Assembly: GCF_900111345.1 (NCBI RefSeq)
Contig: NZ_FOGY01000004.1
Location: forward strand, 62,001-126,000
From: Psychrobacillus sp. OK032
GTDB taxonomy: Bacteria; Bacillota; Bacilli; Bacillales_A; Planococcaceae
Direction: 5' to 3'
DNA: 64,000 nt
A model generated the notes under the pieces. The model saw only the letters and a list, made by a program, of their open reading frames with translations, was not told where the DNA came from and did not search any database. Position numbers and translations under genes: made by a program. Positions within the stretch are counted from its first letter, which is position 1, and the number at the start of each line of letters is the position of its first letter. This document shows, in pieces, positions 24,244-32,707 of this stretch.

Positions 24244-25407
24244 CTAAAACAAATCTAATTTAGCAATTCGTTCAACAGCTTCTACTAATCGATCTTCATC
24301 GACCAACAAACCTACGCGAACGTAACCTTCACCAAAAGTACCGAACCCATTGCCAGCTGCCACAGCAACGTCTGCTTTAGCTAGTAATAAATCTGCGAAC
24401 TCTTCACTTGTATACCCATTGGCAACAGGTAACCACGCAAAGAAAGATCCTTTAGGTGCTTTAACATCCCAACCAATTTTCGAACACGCGTCCACTAATG
24501 CATTTCTTCTACCTTCGTACAATGAAACCAACTCATCCACGCATTGTTGACTTTCATTTAGAGCTGCAGCGGCAGCCGATTGTACTGCAGGGAAAAGGCT
24601 GACAAATAAATGATCTTGAATAATATTGATTGCTTCAATCATTTTCGCGTTTCCTACTGCAAATCCAACTCGCCAGCCAGCCATATTATATGTTTTCGAT
24701 AGAGTATACATTTCTACTCCTACTTCTTTTGCACCTTCTACTTCTAGGAAGCTTACTGGTTTTTTTCCGTCAAATCCAACTGCACCGTATGCGAAATCAT
24801 GAACAATAGCAATATCCGACTCTTTTGCGAGTTGCACAGTTTCTTCAAAAAATTCTTTTGTCGCTGTAGCACCTGTTGGGTTATTCGGGTAGTTTAAATA
24901 CATCAATTTAGCTGCTAGTTTTTGATCCTCTGTTAATTTGGTGTAATCTGGCAAGAAATCATTTTCCTCCAAGAGGGGCATCGTATCAAATCGAACATTT
25001 GCTAGTCCCGCACCAGATAAATAATCTGGATATCCTGGATCTGGAAGAAGCATCAATTCTTGTTCATTCATTATTGCGAGTGGTAATTCTACTAACCCTA
25101 TTTTTGTTCCGAACATAATTGCTACTTCTGTATTTGCATCAATGTCGACATTATACTCGCGTTTATAAAAGTCTGCAGCTGCTTGTTTCAATTCATTTAT
25201 ACCTCTAAAAGGGGAATATCTATGTGATTGTGTATTAGCAGCCGCATCTTGTAGTGCCTTCACAATATGTTCCGGCGTCGGTTGATCCGGATTGCCTTGT
25301 CCAAGATTGATGACATCTCTTCCTTCCGCTACAGCGATCGTTACCTTTTGAACAAGCGTAGCAAAAAATTGCGGTGATAGATTTTTTAATCGATTTGAAA
25401 AGTCCAT
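24244..25407 (-). CDS. mtnE: PLP aminotransferase, probable MtnE (methionine salvage)
   Basis: This 387-residue fold-type I aminotransferase carries the PLP lysine at residue 238 (YTLSKTYNMAGWRVG), NYPNNPTGA and the substrate-binding Arg near EGYVRVGLL. The start QFFATLVQKVTIAVAEGRDVINLGQGNPDQPTPEHI closely resembles Bacillus YkrV/MtnE. That enzyme makes methionine from 2-oxo-4-methylthiobutanoate with glutamine as donor. The divergent neighbour is MtnU, the same pairing as in B. subtilis, which strengthens the call. LL-diaminopimelate or aspartate-family aminotransferases are alternatives. Confidence 0.82.
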   Translation of the reverse strand: MDFSNRLKNLSPQFFATLVQKVTIAVAEGRDVINLGQGNPDQPTPEHIVKALQDAAANTQSHRYSPFRGINELKQAAADFYKREYNVDIDANTEVAIMFGTKIGLVELPLAIMNEQELMLLPDPGYPDYLSGAGLANVRFDTMPLLEENDFLPDYTKLTEDQKLAAKLMYLNYPNNPTGATATKEFFEETVQLAKESDIAIVHDFAYGAVGFDGKKPVSFLEVEGAKEVGVEMYTLSKTYNMAGWRVGFAVGNAKMIEAINIIQDHLFVSLFPAVQSAAAAALNESQQCVDELVSLYEGRRNALVDACSKIGWDVKAPKGSFFAWLPVANGYTSEEFADLLLAKADVAVAAGNGFGTFGEGYVRVGLLVDEDRLVEAVERIAKLDLF

Positions 25408-25492
25408 TTACATAACCTCTTTTTTTTAATAGTTGCATATATTAGACAAATCTTATAATCTTTTTAGTATTATGTCTATAGGTGGTGTCGAG

Positions 25493-26272
25493 ATGAAAGT
25501 TGCTTGTGTTCAATCAGATATTGTTTTTGGTGAGCCAAAAGAAAATTTTAAAAATGTAGAGAAACAGATTCGAGAGGCAGCTTCAAGTGGAGCAGATGTA
25601 GTAGTATTGCCAGAAATGTGGAATTCGGGATATGATTTAACTCGATTAGAAGAAATTGCAGATGTGAACGGAGAAGAAACGAAAAAACTATTATCCCAAC
25701 TTTCAAAAGAATTGAATGTACATATTGTTGGAGGTTCTGTTTCTATAAAAAAAGGAGACAAATTTTACAACACTATGTATGTTACGAATACTTTAGGTGA
25801 AGTCATAGCTGAATATGACAAAGCACATTTGATTAAATTGATGGATGAACATCTTTACTTTGAAGCAGGTAATGAAAAAAATCTATTTACGCTTGATGGC
25901 GTCAAAATGGGTGGAATCATTTGCTATGACTTGCGTTTTCCTGAATGGACGAGAGCGCATTCGCTAAATGGTGCCAAGGTTATGTTTATACCGGCGCAAT
26001 GGCCGGCTAAACGAATCGATCATTGGAAAATACTGTTGCAAGCAAGAGCAATAGAAAACCAAAGCTTTATCATAGCGGTGAATCGTGTTGGAAGCGACCC
26101 GAATAATGAATTTGGCGGTAAATCCATGGTAATAACTCCTTGGGGAGAGATTTTATGGGATGGTGGAGACGAGGAATGCGTTCAAATTGTCGATATTGAT
26201 CTGGACGAAATAGAAGATGTACGAGAACGTATTCCTGTGTTTTCGGATAGAAGAGAAGAACTTTATCAATAA
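25493..26272 (+). CDS. mtnU: Carbon-nitrogen hydrolase MtnU (omega-amidase-like)
   Basis: This 259-residue nitrilase-superfamily enzyme has the full catalytic triad Glu41 (LPEMWNSGYD), Lys110 (YDKAHLIKL) and Cys144 (IICYDLRFPE). Related omega-amidases hydrolyse 2-oxoglutaramate, the by-product when MtnE uses glutamine, to 2-oxoglutarate and ammonia. ATG 25493 follows TAGGTGGTG by 5 bases; an upstream in-frame ATG at 25433 lacks a ribosome site. It is divergent from mtnE with 85 bases between them and followed by a terminator. Confidence 0.85.
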   Translation: MKVACVQSDIVFGEPKENFKNVEKQIREAASSGADVVVLPEMWNSGYDLTRLEEIADVNGEETKKLLSQLSKELNVHIVGGSVSIKKGDKFYNTMYVTNTLGEVIAEYDKAHLIKLMDEHLYFEAGNEKNLFTLDGVKMGGIICYDLRFPEWTRAHSLNGAKVMFIPAQWPAKRIDHWKILLQARAIENQSFIIAVNRVGSDPNNEFGGKSMVITPWGEILWDGGDEECVQIVDIDLDEIEDVRERIPVFSDRREELYQ

Positions 26273-26274
26273 TT

Positions 26275-26327
26275 AAAAAGACTGTAGAGAAACTCGAATA
26301 TTATTTGAGTTGTCTACAGTTTCTTTA
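26275..26327 (+). terminator. Terminator of mtnU
   Basis: GACTGTAGA/TCTACAGTTTC with an inner AACTCGAATA/TTTGAGTT arm forms a long stem followed by TTTCTTTATTT. Confidence 0.85.
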
Positions 26328-26542
26328 TTTGTAAATAATATTTACCATATTCATTTACTAATTTTGTCGAAAAAAGTTTATAATGTTGAAAATGCACGAA
26401 TAGGTAACGAAGGATTGGGAATATTATACTGCGGTGATTATTTCTAATTTCATACTAAATGTGATAGCTGGTAGTTTAGTTTTTGTGAATACATTTGTAC
26501 AAAATAATATAAATCAAAAGATATAGAGGAGTGAATTCTTTT

Positions 26543-27724
26543 ATGAGAGAACGATTAATGACTATGCTAGAAGAACGCAAAAAAGAGATTATTGCTATTC
26601 GACGTCATTTGCATGAGAATCCAGAATTATCTTTTCAAGAAGAGAAAACAGCACAATATATCATTGATTTTTATGAGGGAAAAGATATTGAAATCGCAAC
26701 GAATGTCGGTAATGGTTTTGGCATTATAGTGACGATCAAAGGGACGAAATCCGGAAAGACAATTGGTTTACGAGCAGATTTTGATGCACTTCCGATTGTA
26801 GAAGAAACCGATGTACCGTTTAAATCGAAAGACGAAGGCGTTATGCACGCTTGTGGTCATGATGGGCATACGGCATATTTATTGGTACTTGCCGATTGTT
26901 TAATCCAACTGAAAAATGAACTTTCTGGTACGATTAAAATTATTCATCAGCATGCGGAAGAAACACCTCCTGGAGGTGCAAAAAGTATAGTAGAATCCGG
27001 ATTGTTAGACGATTTAGACGCCGTTTACGGGATTCACTTATTCCCAATGCATCCGGCTGGTGTTATAGCATATCGAAGTGGTTTTGCAATGGCAGGGCGC
27101 ACATACTTTAAACTTGTTATACAAGGGAGAGGCGGACATGGTTCTTCTCCTCATTTAGCAAATGACTCCATTATAGCTGGAGCCCATTTTGTAACAGCTA
27201 TTCAAACGGTTATTAGTCGCCGGTTAAGTCCATTTGATGTAGGGGTTATTACGATTGGTTCATTTGATGGAAAAGGTACATTCAACGTCATAAAAGACAG
27301 TGTAGAATTAGAAGGCGATGTACGCTACATGACAGATACTACACAAAAACGAATTGAAGAAGAAGTTCTTCGTATCGTGAAAGGAATTGAAGTGGAATTC
27401 GGTGTTACTTGTGATTTAGAGTATGTAGCCGATTATCCCCCACTGTATAACACGCCTGAACTAGTAGCGGATGTAGTTCAAACATTAATACAGTCAGAAC
27501 AAAAGGAAATTCAAGAAGTAGTAGAGGGCCCAATGCTTTCTGGCTCGGAAGACTTTGCTTACTATTTGAAAAAGTTTCCTGGTGCATTCTTATATATCGG
27601 AAGTGCACCGAAAGGAGTAGAAAACCCATTCTTTAATCACCATCCCAAATGGGATATTGATGAAGATGCATTATTAGTTGCTGCAAAAGCAGTAGCGGAA
27701 ATTGTTTGCAGTTATAACAAGTAA
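26543..27724 (+). CDS. M20 family amidohydrolase (N-acyl-amino-acid/hippurate hydrolase type)
   Basis: This 393-residue metallopeptidase-like amidohydrolase carries the M20D motifs RRHLHENPELSFQE, GLRADFDALP, MHACGHDGHTAYLL (metal-binding Cys/His), HQHAEETPPGGA and the dimerisation domain, with LSGSEDFAYY near the end. Such enzymes remove acyl groups from N-acyl amino acids. ATG 26543 is chosen because GAGGAGTG lies 10 bases upstream; the GTG at 26531 overlaps that site. The natural substrate is unknown. A terminator follows, so it is probably monocistronic. Confidence 0.9.
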   Translation: MRERLMTMLEERKKEIIAIRRHLHENPELSFQEEKTAQYIIDFYEGKDIEIATNVGNGFGIIVTIKGTKSGKTIGLRADFDALPIVEETDVPFKSKDEGVMHACGHDGHTAYLLVLADCLIQLKNELSGTIKIIHQHAEETPPGGAKSIVESGLLDDLDAVYGIHLFPMHPAGVIAYRSGFAMAGRTYFKLVIQGRGGHGSSPHLANDSIIAGAHFVTAIQTVISRRLSPFDVGVITIGSFDGKGTFNVIKDSVELEGDVRYMTDTTQKRIEEEVLRIVKGIEVEFGVTCDLEYVADYPPLYNTPELVADVVQTLIQSEQKEIQEVVEGPMLSGSEDFAYYLKKFPGAFLYIGSAPKGVENPFFNHHPKWDIDEDALLVAAKAVAEIVCSYNK

Positions 27725-27727
27725 TAG

Positions 27728-27785
27728 AAAGGCTATCTCAGGAAAGAGTACAAACTCATTCTTTGAGCTAGTCTTTCTTTTTTTT
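27728..27785 (+). terminator. Terminator of the M20 amidohydrolase gene
   Basis: AAAGGCTATCTCA pairs with TGAGCTAGTCTTT with one mismatch, an inner GAAAGAG/CTCATTC arm extends it, and TCTTTTTTTTT follows. Confidence 0.8.
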
Positions 27786-27844
27786 GCATTTTTCAAACAA
27801 ATAAAAGTATAATAGAATTGCAGTATAAAAGGGGGAGAAAAGAA

Positions 27845-28327
27845 ATGACAAATGACGTTCGTGCTATACAGGATGATTATCCAGACGACTTTGCTTGGTG
27901 CTATGGTTGTGGTAGGTTAAACGAAGAAGGGTACCATTTCCGAACAGCTTGGAATGGGGAACGAACAGAAACAATTTACGATCCAAACGAAAAGCATATC
28001 GCGATACCTGGCTTTGTCTATGGCGGTTTAATCGCTTCACTTATCGATTGTCATGGGACGGGCTCTGCTTCATTAGCGTTACATCGTAAAAATGGTTTTG
28101 AACCAGGAAGTGAAGAAGCACCGCCAAGATTTGTTACTGGATCCTTACATGTGGATTTCTTAAAACCAACTCCGCAAAAAGTAACGCTTAAAGCAGTTGG
28201 AACAATCGAAGAAATTCATCCGAAGAAATGGAAAGTAACAACAGAAGTTTTTGCAGGAGATACGCTATGTGCTAAAGGGGAAGTAGTAGCGGTCGTCATG
28301 CCTGCAACTTTTGCAGTAACCAATTAA
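27845..28327 (+). CDS. Hotdog-fold thioesterase, PaaI-like
   Basis: This 160-residue protein contains the hotdog pattern CYGCGRLNEEGYHFR, HIAIPGFVYGGLIASLIDCHG (central helix with the active Asp region) and LHVDFLKPTP. It should hydrolyse a short acyl-CoA or act on a related thioester; the substrate is unknown. AAAGGGGGAGAAAAGAA precedes ATG 27845. The longer frame from 27818 starts upstream of this site and is rejected. A terminator follows. Confidence 0.82.
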   Translation: MTNDVRAIQDDYPDDFAWCYGCGRLNEEGYHFRTAWNGERTETIYDPNEKHIAIPGFVYGGLIASLIDCHGTGSASLALHRKNGFEPGSEEAPPRFVTGSLHVDFLKPTPQKVTLKAVGTIEEIHPKKWKVTTEVFAGDTLCAKGEVVAVVMPATFAVTN

Positions 28328-28353
28328 TCTAATTAGTATTATTTAATTATCGT

Positions 28354-28387
28354 AAAACACAGGATTTCAAATTCCTGTGTTTTTTTG
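28354..28387 (+). terminator. Terminator of the thioesterase gene
   Basis: AAAACACAGGA-TTTCAAAT-TCCTGTGTTTTTTT is an 11-bp stem with a T run. Confidence 0.9.
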
Positions 28388-28428
28388 TGTGTACAAACAT
28401 ATATATGATTTAGTGGAAGGTGGGGAAA

Positions 28429-29010
28429 ATGTATTTTATAAATAAAACGTTGATCATTTTTATTGGTAGTATATTCATTGCGCTGGGGATTAATTTTTTT
28501 CTAGTTCCTTTTCATTTATTAGATGGTGGGGGAATTGGATTAGGTTTAATCCTCCACTATTTATTAGATATAAAGGTAGGTATTGCAATTTTATGTATAA
28601 GTGTACCGATTTTTCTCTTAGCTTGGATATATTATCGTCCTTTTTTTTACAACGGTATACATGGACTGCTGATTTCTTCCGTCGTTATTGATTTTTTATA
28701 TCCTTTACATATTGTTGGGGGGAAATTTGTTACATCTGAAATGCTTGGAGCTATTTGTGGTGGAATATTGATTGGGTTCGGGGTAGGTATCATGCTACGA
28801 TCTAAAATAACGCTTGGAGGAACTGATTTACTTGCGCAAATGCTTGCAAAACGGTTACATATTAACCCTGGGCTTTGTATTTTATCTATTGATATTGTAA
28901 TCGTATCACTTGGTTGCATATTAATCGAAGCCGTTTCTTTCGTATATTCATGTATAACGGTAATTTCTGTTGGAATCACTACCTCGTTTATTGTGAAAAA
29001 GCATTATTAA
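28429..29010 (+). CDS. YitT-family membrane protein lacking the C-terminal DUF2179 domain
   Basis: This 193-residue protein has about five to six membrane segments. It shows the YitT signature IGSIFIALGINFFLVPFHLLDGG, GILIGFGVGIMLRSKITLGGTDLLAQML and a Pro-Gly turn before the last helices. Most YitT proteins are about 280-290 residues with a cytosolic DUF2179 domain; this one ends after the membrane part, as in the shorter subgroup. GGAAGGTGGGGAAA precedes ATG 28429, and the GTG at 28420 falls inside that site. The transported substrate is not known. Confidence 0.85.
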   Translation: MYFINKTLIIFIGSIFIALGINFFLVPFHLLDGGGIGLGLILHYLLDIKVGIAILCISVPIFLLAWIYYRPFFYNGIHGLLISSVVIDFLYPLHIVGGKFVTSEMLGAICGGILIGFGVGIMLRSKITLGGTDLLAQMLAKRLHINPGLCILSIDIVIVSLGCILIEAVSFVYSCITVISVGITTSFIVKKHY

Positions 29011-29013
29011 TTT

Positions 29014-29057
29014 AAAAAGAGAGGATTGTAGAAATAATCTACTCCCCTCTCTTTTTA
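29014..29057. terminator. Bidirectional terminator between YitT-like and MFS genes
   Basis: AAAAAGAGAGG and CCTCTCTTTTT pair around a 21-base loop between convergent genes. Confidence 0.88.
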
Positions 29058-30335
29058 TTAATTTACACTAACTTCATCTACGGATGGACTAGTCTTTGGC
29101 TCTGGTACTCTAGACAAGATGATGAATCCAATAATAAATAACACTACTAAACTAAAAACACCATAATTGGACTTGCCTGTTACTTGTGCAGTTAAAGCAA
29201 CTAATAAAGGTCCCATAATCGCAGCGAACTTACCGAAAATATTATAAAACCCAAAAAACTCATTGGAATTTTCTTTTGGTACAAGCTTTCCAAAATAAGA
29301 TCGACTTAGTGCCTGGATACCACCCTGTGAAGTTGCAACTAACATGGCTAAAATCCAAAAATCAACAACTGTTTCTAAGAAAAATGCATACGTACAAACA
29401 ATAATATAGACAATAATTCCTACATACAGCATTTTCTTTTCGGAAAACTTTCCTGCAAGCCACCCATATAATAGGGCAAATGGTGCAGCAACAACTTGGG
29501 TTGCAAAAAGAATGATTAATAAACTAGTAGCACTAAGGCCTAAATCTGTCCCATATGCGGTAGACATATTAATAACGGTACCAACTCCATCAATATAAAA
29601 AAAGTATGCGAGTAAGAATAAGAACAATGCTTTATATTGACGGATTTCTTTAAATGTCTTACCTAAGCGTTTAAAACTTTGAATAACTGGTTTTCCTTCT
29701 CGTTCAATAAAATGAATCTGTTTCACATTTTTGAACAGTGGAATAGAAAATACAACCCACCAAACTGCCGTTATAAGAAATGCAATTCTACTAGCATTTG
29801 TAGTGGACAACGCAATTATTTCCTGTTGAGAAAGCACAATGATGATTATACTTATTAAAAAGGGTATAGTACTACCAATATAACCTAGACTATAACCTCT
29901 AGATGATACTTTATGCATACGCTCATTAGTCGTTACATCGACGATAAATCCATCATAAAACACATTTGCACCAGTTGCGCCAAGAGCCGCTAAAGTATAG
30001 CAAATGAGTAGAAGTAACCAATTATCAAATGGTACAAATGCAAGCATCGCAGTGAATGTTACACCGAGTACAAAGAAAAACGTAAAAAATTTATTTTTCA
30101 TTCCACGATAATCGGCGATTGTTCCTAAAATAGGTCCAAGCATAGCTAATATAAAGGTGAATATAGCAATCGTATATCCTAAGTAAGCGGTAGAATCAGC
30201 AGCATCTACTCCAGCTGCTGTCGCCGAAGATTTATAAAATATTGGAAACACTGCGGTTGTAATCGTTATCGTATATGCCGATGATCCCCAGTCGTAAAAT
30301 GACCAACTGTTCTCCTCTTTGGTGAACTTTTTCAT
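29058..30335 (-). CDS. MFS transporter of the UMF1/Atg22-like type
   Basis: This 425-residue protein has 12 membrane segments. The start KKFTKEENSWSFYDWGSSAYTITITTAVFPIFY is the typical opening of UMF1-type major facilitator proteins. Other family-like parts are LGPILGTIADYRGMKNKFF and SQGGIQALSRSYFGKLVPKE. ATG 30335 has AGGGGGA 12 bases upstream; the ATG at 30377 has no site and is rejected. The substrate is unknown. Fungal Atg22 exports amino acids from the vacuole, which suggests but does not prove amino acid export. Confidence 0.85.
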   Translation of the reverse strand: MKKFTKEENSWSFYDWGSSAYTITITTAVFPIFYKSSATAAGVDAADSTAYLGYTIAIFTFILAMLGPILGTIADYRGMKNKFFTFFFVLGVTFTAMLAFVPFDNWLLLLICYTLAALGATGANVFYDGFIVDVTTNERMHKVSSRGYSLGYIGSTIPFLISIIIIVLSQQEIIALSTTNASRIAFLITAVWWVVFSIPLFKNVKQIHFIEREGKPVIQSFKRLGKTFKEIRQYKALFLFLLAYFFYIDGVGTVINMSTAYGTDLGLSATSLLIILFATQVVAAPFALLYGWLAGKFSEKKMLYVGIIVYIIVCTYAFFLETVVDFWILAMLVATSQGGIQALSRSYFGKLVPKENSNEFFGFYNIFGKFAAIMGPLLVALTAQVTGKSNYGVFSLVVLFIIGFIILSRVPEPKTSPSVDEVSVN

Positions 30336-30448
30336 CTGTCTAATTATCCCCCTAACGTCGTTTTCCTTATTGTACATGATACAAAAGGATCAAGGGGGGA
30401 AATTATGAAATATTACGTTAACTTAACAAACTCATTCAGTATAATGAA

Positions 30449-30734
30449 AATCAATTACGCCTCGGCGTAATTGCGTCCAGATTTTGAATCGAGCTTAGGC
30501 CTGCGTGATGCAGGTCAGGTAGCCGTTGTCGCAAGGATGCGACGTACTTAGGCTAACATCCTTTAAAAACTCCTTTCAAAATCTGTGACATCCGCCGGAG
30601 GCTTTATCTTCGTTCAGCGGGAGTTTGAACACTTGCTGAACAGGAAATAAAACCGCATTCATCTCATGACCTCTAGAGGTGAGAGACTTCTGCTCCTGCG
30701 CAAGCTCGTCGCAAAAAACATCTGCTGAATGAAG
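30449..30734 (-). repeat. Family B modular hairpin element (B2), minus orientation
   Basis: The element fills most of the 474 bases between the divergent MFS and ppx genes. Read on the minus strand it starts CTTCATTCAGCAG (30734) and ends GGCGTAATTGATT (30449). The right cassette has GTCGCA-TCC-TTGCGAC and CCTGC-ATCAC-GCAGG, nearly the same as B1. The core GCCTCCGGCGGATGTCACAG matches B1 with a one-base change. The left part differs: it carries the CTCCTGCGCAAGCTCGTCGC module and a CTCTAGAGG hairpin in place of the first two-hairpin cassette. Confidence 0.78.
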
Positions 30735-30809
30735 ATAAAAAATTTACAAAACATTTACAAATATATCGAACAGTTGCGTTTAAAATAATTAATAGAGGAG
30801 TAAAAGCTT

Positions 30810-32366
30810 ATGGACACAATGACAAATCGAAAAGCAATTATTGATATAGGATCAAACTCTATTCGACTTGTAGTATATAGTTACAACTCATTACAAGGAT
30901 TAGTAGAGCATCATAATTTTAAAACAGTTGCGCGACTCAGTATGTATATAGATTCTACCGGTAATTTAAATAATGATGGTATTCAAGTGCTTTTGGAAAC
31001 ACTGTCAAAATTTAAAGAAATACTTGAAGATATACAAGTAAAGCATGTTTTTGCTGCTGCAACCGCAGCTATTCGTCAAGCTGAAAATAAGGAAGCAATT
31101 TTAGCATACATAAAAGGAAAATTAGGTTTAACTCTAACGATTCTAACCGCTGAACAAGAAGCGTATTTTGGATATTTAGCAGTTATACACTCAACGAATA
31201 CACAAACAGCTGTAACGATCGATATGGGCGGGGGAAGCACAGAAATTACTTTATTTGTGAAAAAAAAGCTAATACATATGCATAGTTTACCATTTGGTGC
31301 AGTTTCATTAACAAGAAGATTTATGAAAAGTGAAGAAATGACGCAAGAAGAAATTATCCAATTAAGTAAATATGTAAACGAACAACTTCAACCGCTTACT
31401 TGGTTACATAATGTACAAGTTCCGATCATTGCAATTGGAGGAAGTGCGCGAAATATTGCACAAGTTGACCAACAACTAAAAGATTCTTCACTGAATGGTA
31501 TTCACCAGTATGAGTTGAAATCAACCGATTTACAAGAAATTAGTTCGCAATTTTCCAAATGCTCATTAGACGAATTAAAAAAAATAGATGGCTTATCGAG
31601 TGACCGGGCTGATATTATCGTTCCAGCACTGGAAACGTTTCGACTGTTTATGGACAAGGTGAAGGCACCTTCATTTATATATAGTAAACGAGGCTTAAGG
31701 GAAGGTATTATTCTATCCCAATTAGTTGGAAAATTCCCATTAGAGTTTAATGTGAATGAAGTGGCGCAAAATGCTGTTCGTCATGTTTTAGGGAAATTTA
31801 ATGTTAAAGAAGAAAATACATTGCATTTATACGATATTTTTACAACGATTTATGATCAATTTATTGAATGGAATTATATAGAACCGCTAGAAAATGAGCA
31901 ATTATTGCGCTTTGCATACATATTGTTTTATATAGGAGAACATATTGATCAAGATGCAGCGAGTCAGCATACTTTCTATTTATTAACCAATCTAACAATC
32001 GATGGACTTACCAATGAAGAACGGTTAAAAATAGCGCTACTAGCCTCTTATAAAAATAAGGATACGTTCAAACAATATGTATCTGCCTACGACCATATTT
32101 TAAAAGGGAACGAGTCTAAAAAACTGCGGGATATTGGAGCATTAATTCGTTTTACAAAAGGCATTGATGTATTGGGACGTTCTAATATTAAACAAATTAC
32201 TTTAACGAAACTCTCAGATGAACTGGTTCTTACTTTTATTGTTGCCGGTAATTATATGTTAGAAAAATACCAAGCCGAAAAATTAAAAAAACATTTGGAA
32301 AAAGTAGTGAATTGTCAAGTGAAAATAATTTTTCAACTTCATTCAGCAAGTGTTTTCTGCGACTAG
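30810..32366 (+). CDS. ppx: Exopolyphosphatase (Ppx/GppA family)
   Basis: This 518-residue protein of the Ppx/GppA family opens with IDIGSNSIRLVVY and has IDMGGGSTEITLF (phosphate-binding loops of the actin-like fold) and an HD-like C-terminal half. It releases phosphate from polyphosphate; GppA-type action on pppGpp is the alternative. GAGGAGTAAAAGCTT precedes ATG 30810. The last ten codons, including the stop, lie inside the Family B element starting at 32337, so the natural C-terminus (HSASVFCD) is element-encoded. ppk follows, making a polyphosphate turnover pair. Confidence 0.92.
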   Translation: MDTMTNRKAIIDIGSNSIRLVVYSYNSLQGLVEHHNFKTVARLSMYIDSTGNLNNDGIQVLLETLSKFKEILEDIQVKHVFAAATAAIRQAENKEAILAYIKGKLGLTLTILTAEQEAYFGYLAVIHSTNTQTAVTIDMGGGSTEITLFVKKKLIHMHSLPFGAVSLTRRFMKSEEMTQEEIIQLSKYVNEQLQPLTWLHNVQVPIIAIGGSARNIAQVDQQLKDSSLNGIHQYELKSTDLQEISSQFSKCSLDELKKIDGLSSDRADIIVPALETFRLFMDKVKAPSFIYSKRGLREGIILSQLVGKFPLEFNVNEVAQNAVRHVLGKFNVKEENTLHLYDIFTTIYDQFIEWNYIEPLENEQLLRFAYILFYIGEHIDQDAASQHTFYLLTNLTIDGLTNEERLKIALLASYKNKDTFKQYVSAYDHILKGNESKKLRDIGALIRFTKGIDVLGRSNIKQITLTKLSDELVLTFIVAGNYMLEKYQAEKLKKHLEKVVNCQVKIIFQLHSASVFCD

Positions 32367-32686
32367 CTTGCGTAGGAGCAAACAATAACTGCTGATATCA
32401 AGGAACTCTGGCTAAGTTCGCCGCATCCTGCGGCAACGATTGCATGACTCACATCCTGTGAGCCTCAACACCTGAGTGACCAACATCCTGTTGGCCCAAA
32501 GCCACCGGCGGATGTCACAAATTTTGTAAGGAGTGTTGGGGAAGGTAGTCTAAGATAGCGACGTCCTGCTCCTGCGCGAAGCTCGTCGCAAAAGAGCTTT
32601 TGTCGCAACGACTACATGACCTACATCCTTTAGGCCTCGAGCGCAATTCAAAATTTGGACGCAAATACGCCGGGGCGTATTTGATT
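32337..32686 (+). repeat. Family B modular hairpin element, longest copy (B3), between ppx and ppk
   Basis: The element starts CTTCATTCAGCAAG inside ppx and ends GGCGTATTTGATT 21 bases before the ppk start. The first cassette has three hairpins: GCCGCA-TCC-TGCGGC, CTCACA-TCC-TGTGAG and CCAACA-TCC-TGTTGG. The second cassette has its first hairpin opened by the CTCCTGCGCGAAGCTCGTCGC module and then CCTACA-TCC-TTTAGG. The conserved core GCCACCGGCGGATGTCACAA and the right pairing segment AAAATTTGGACGCAAATACGCC are present. Confidence 0.8.
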
Positions 32687-32707
32687 GGAGATGGAGGATA
32701 CCATATT

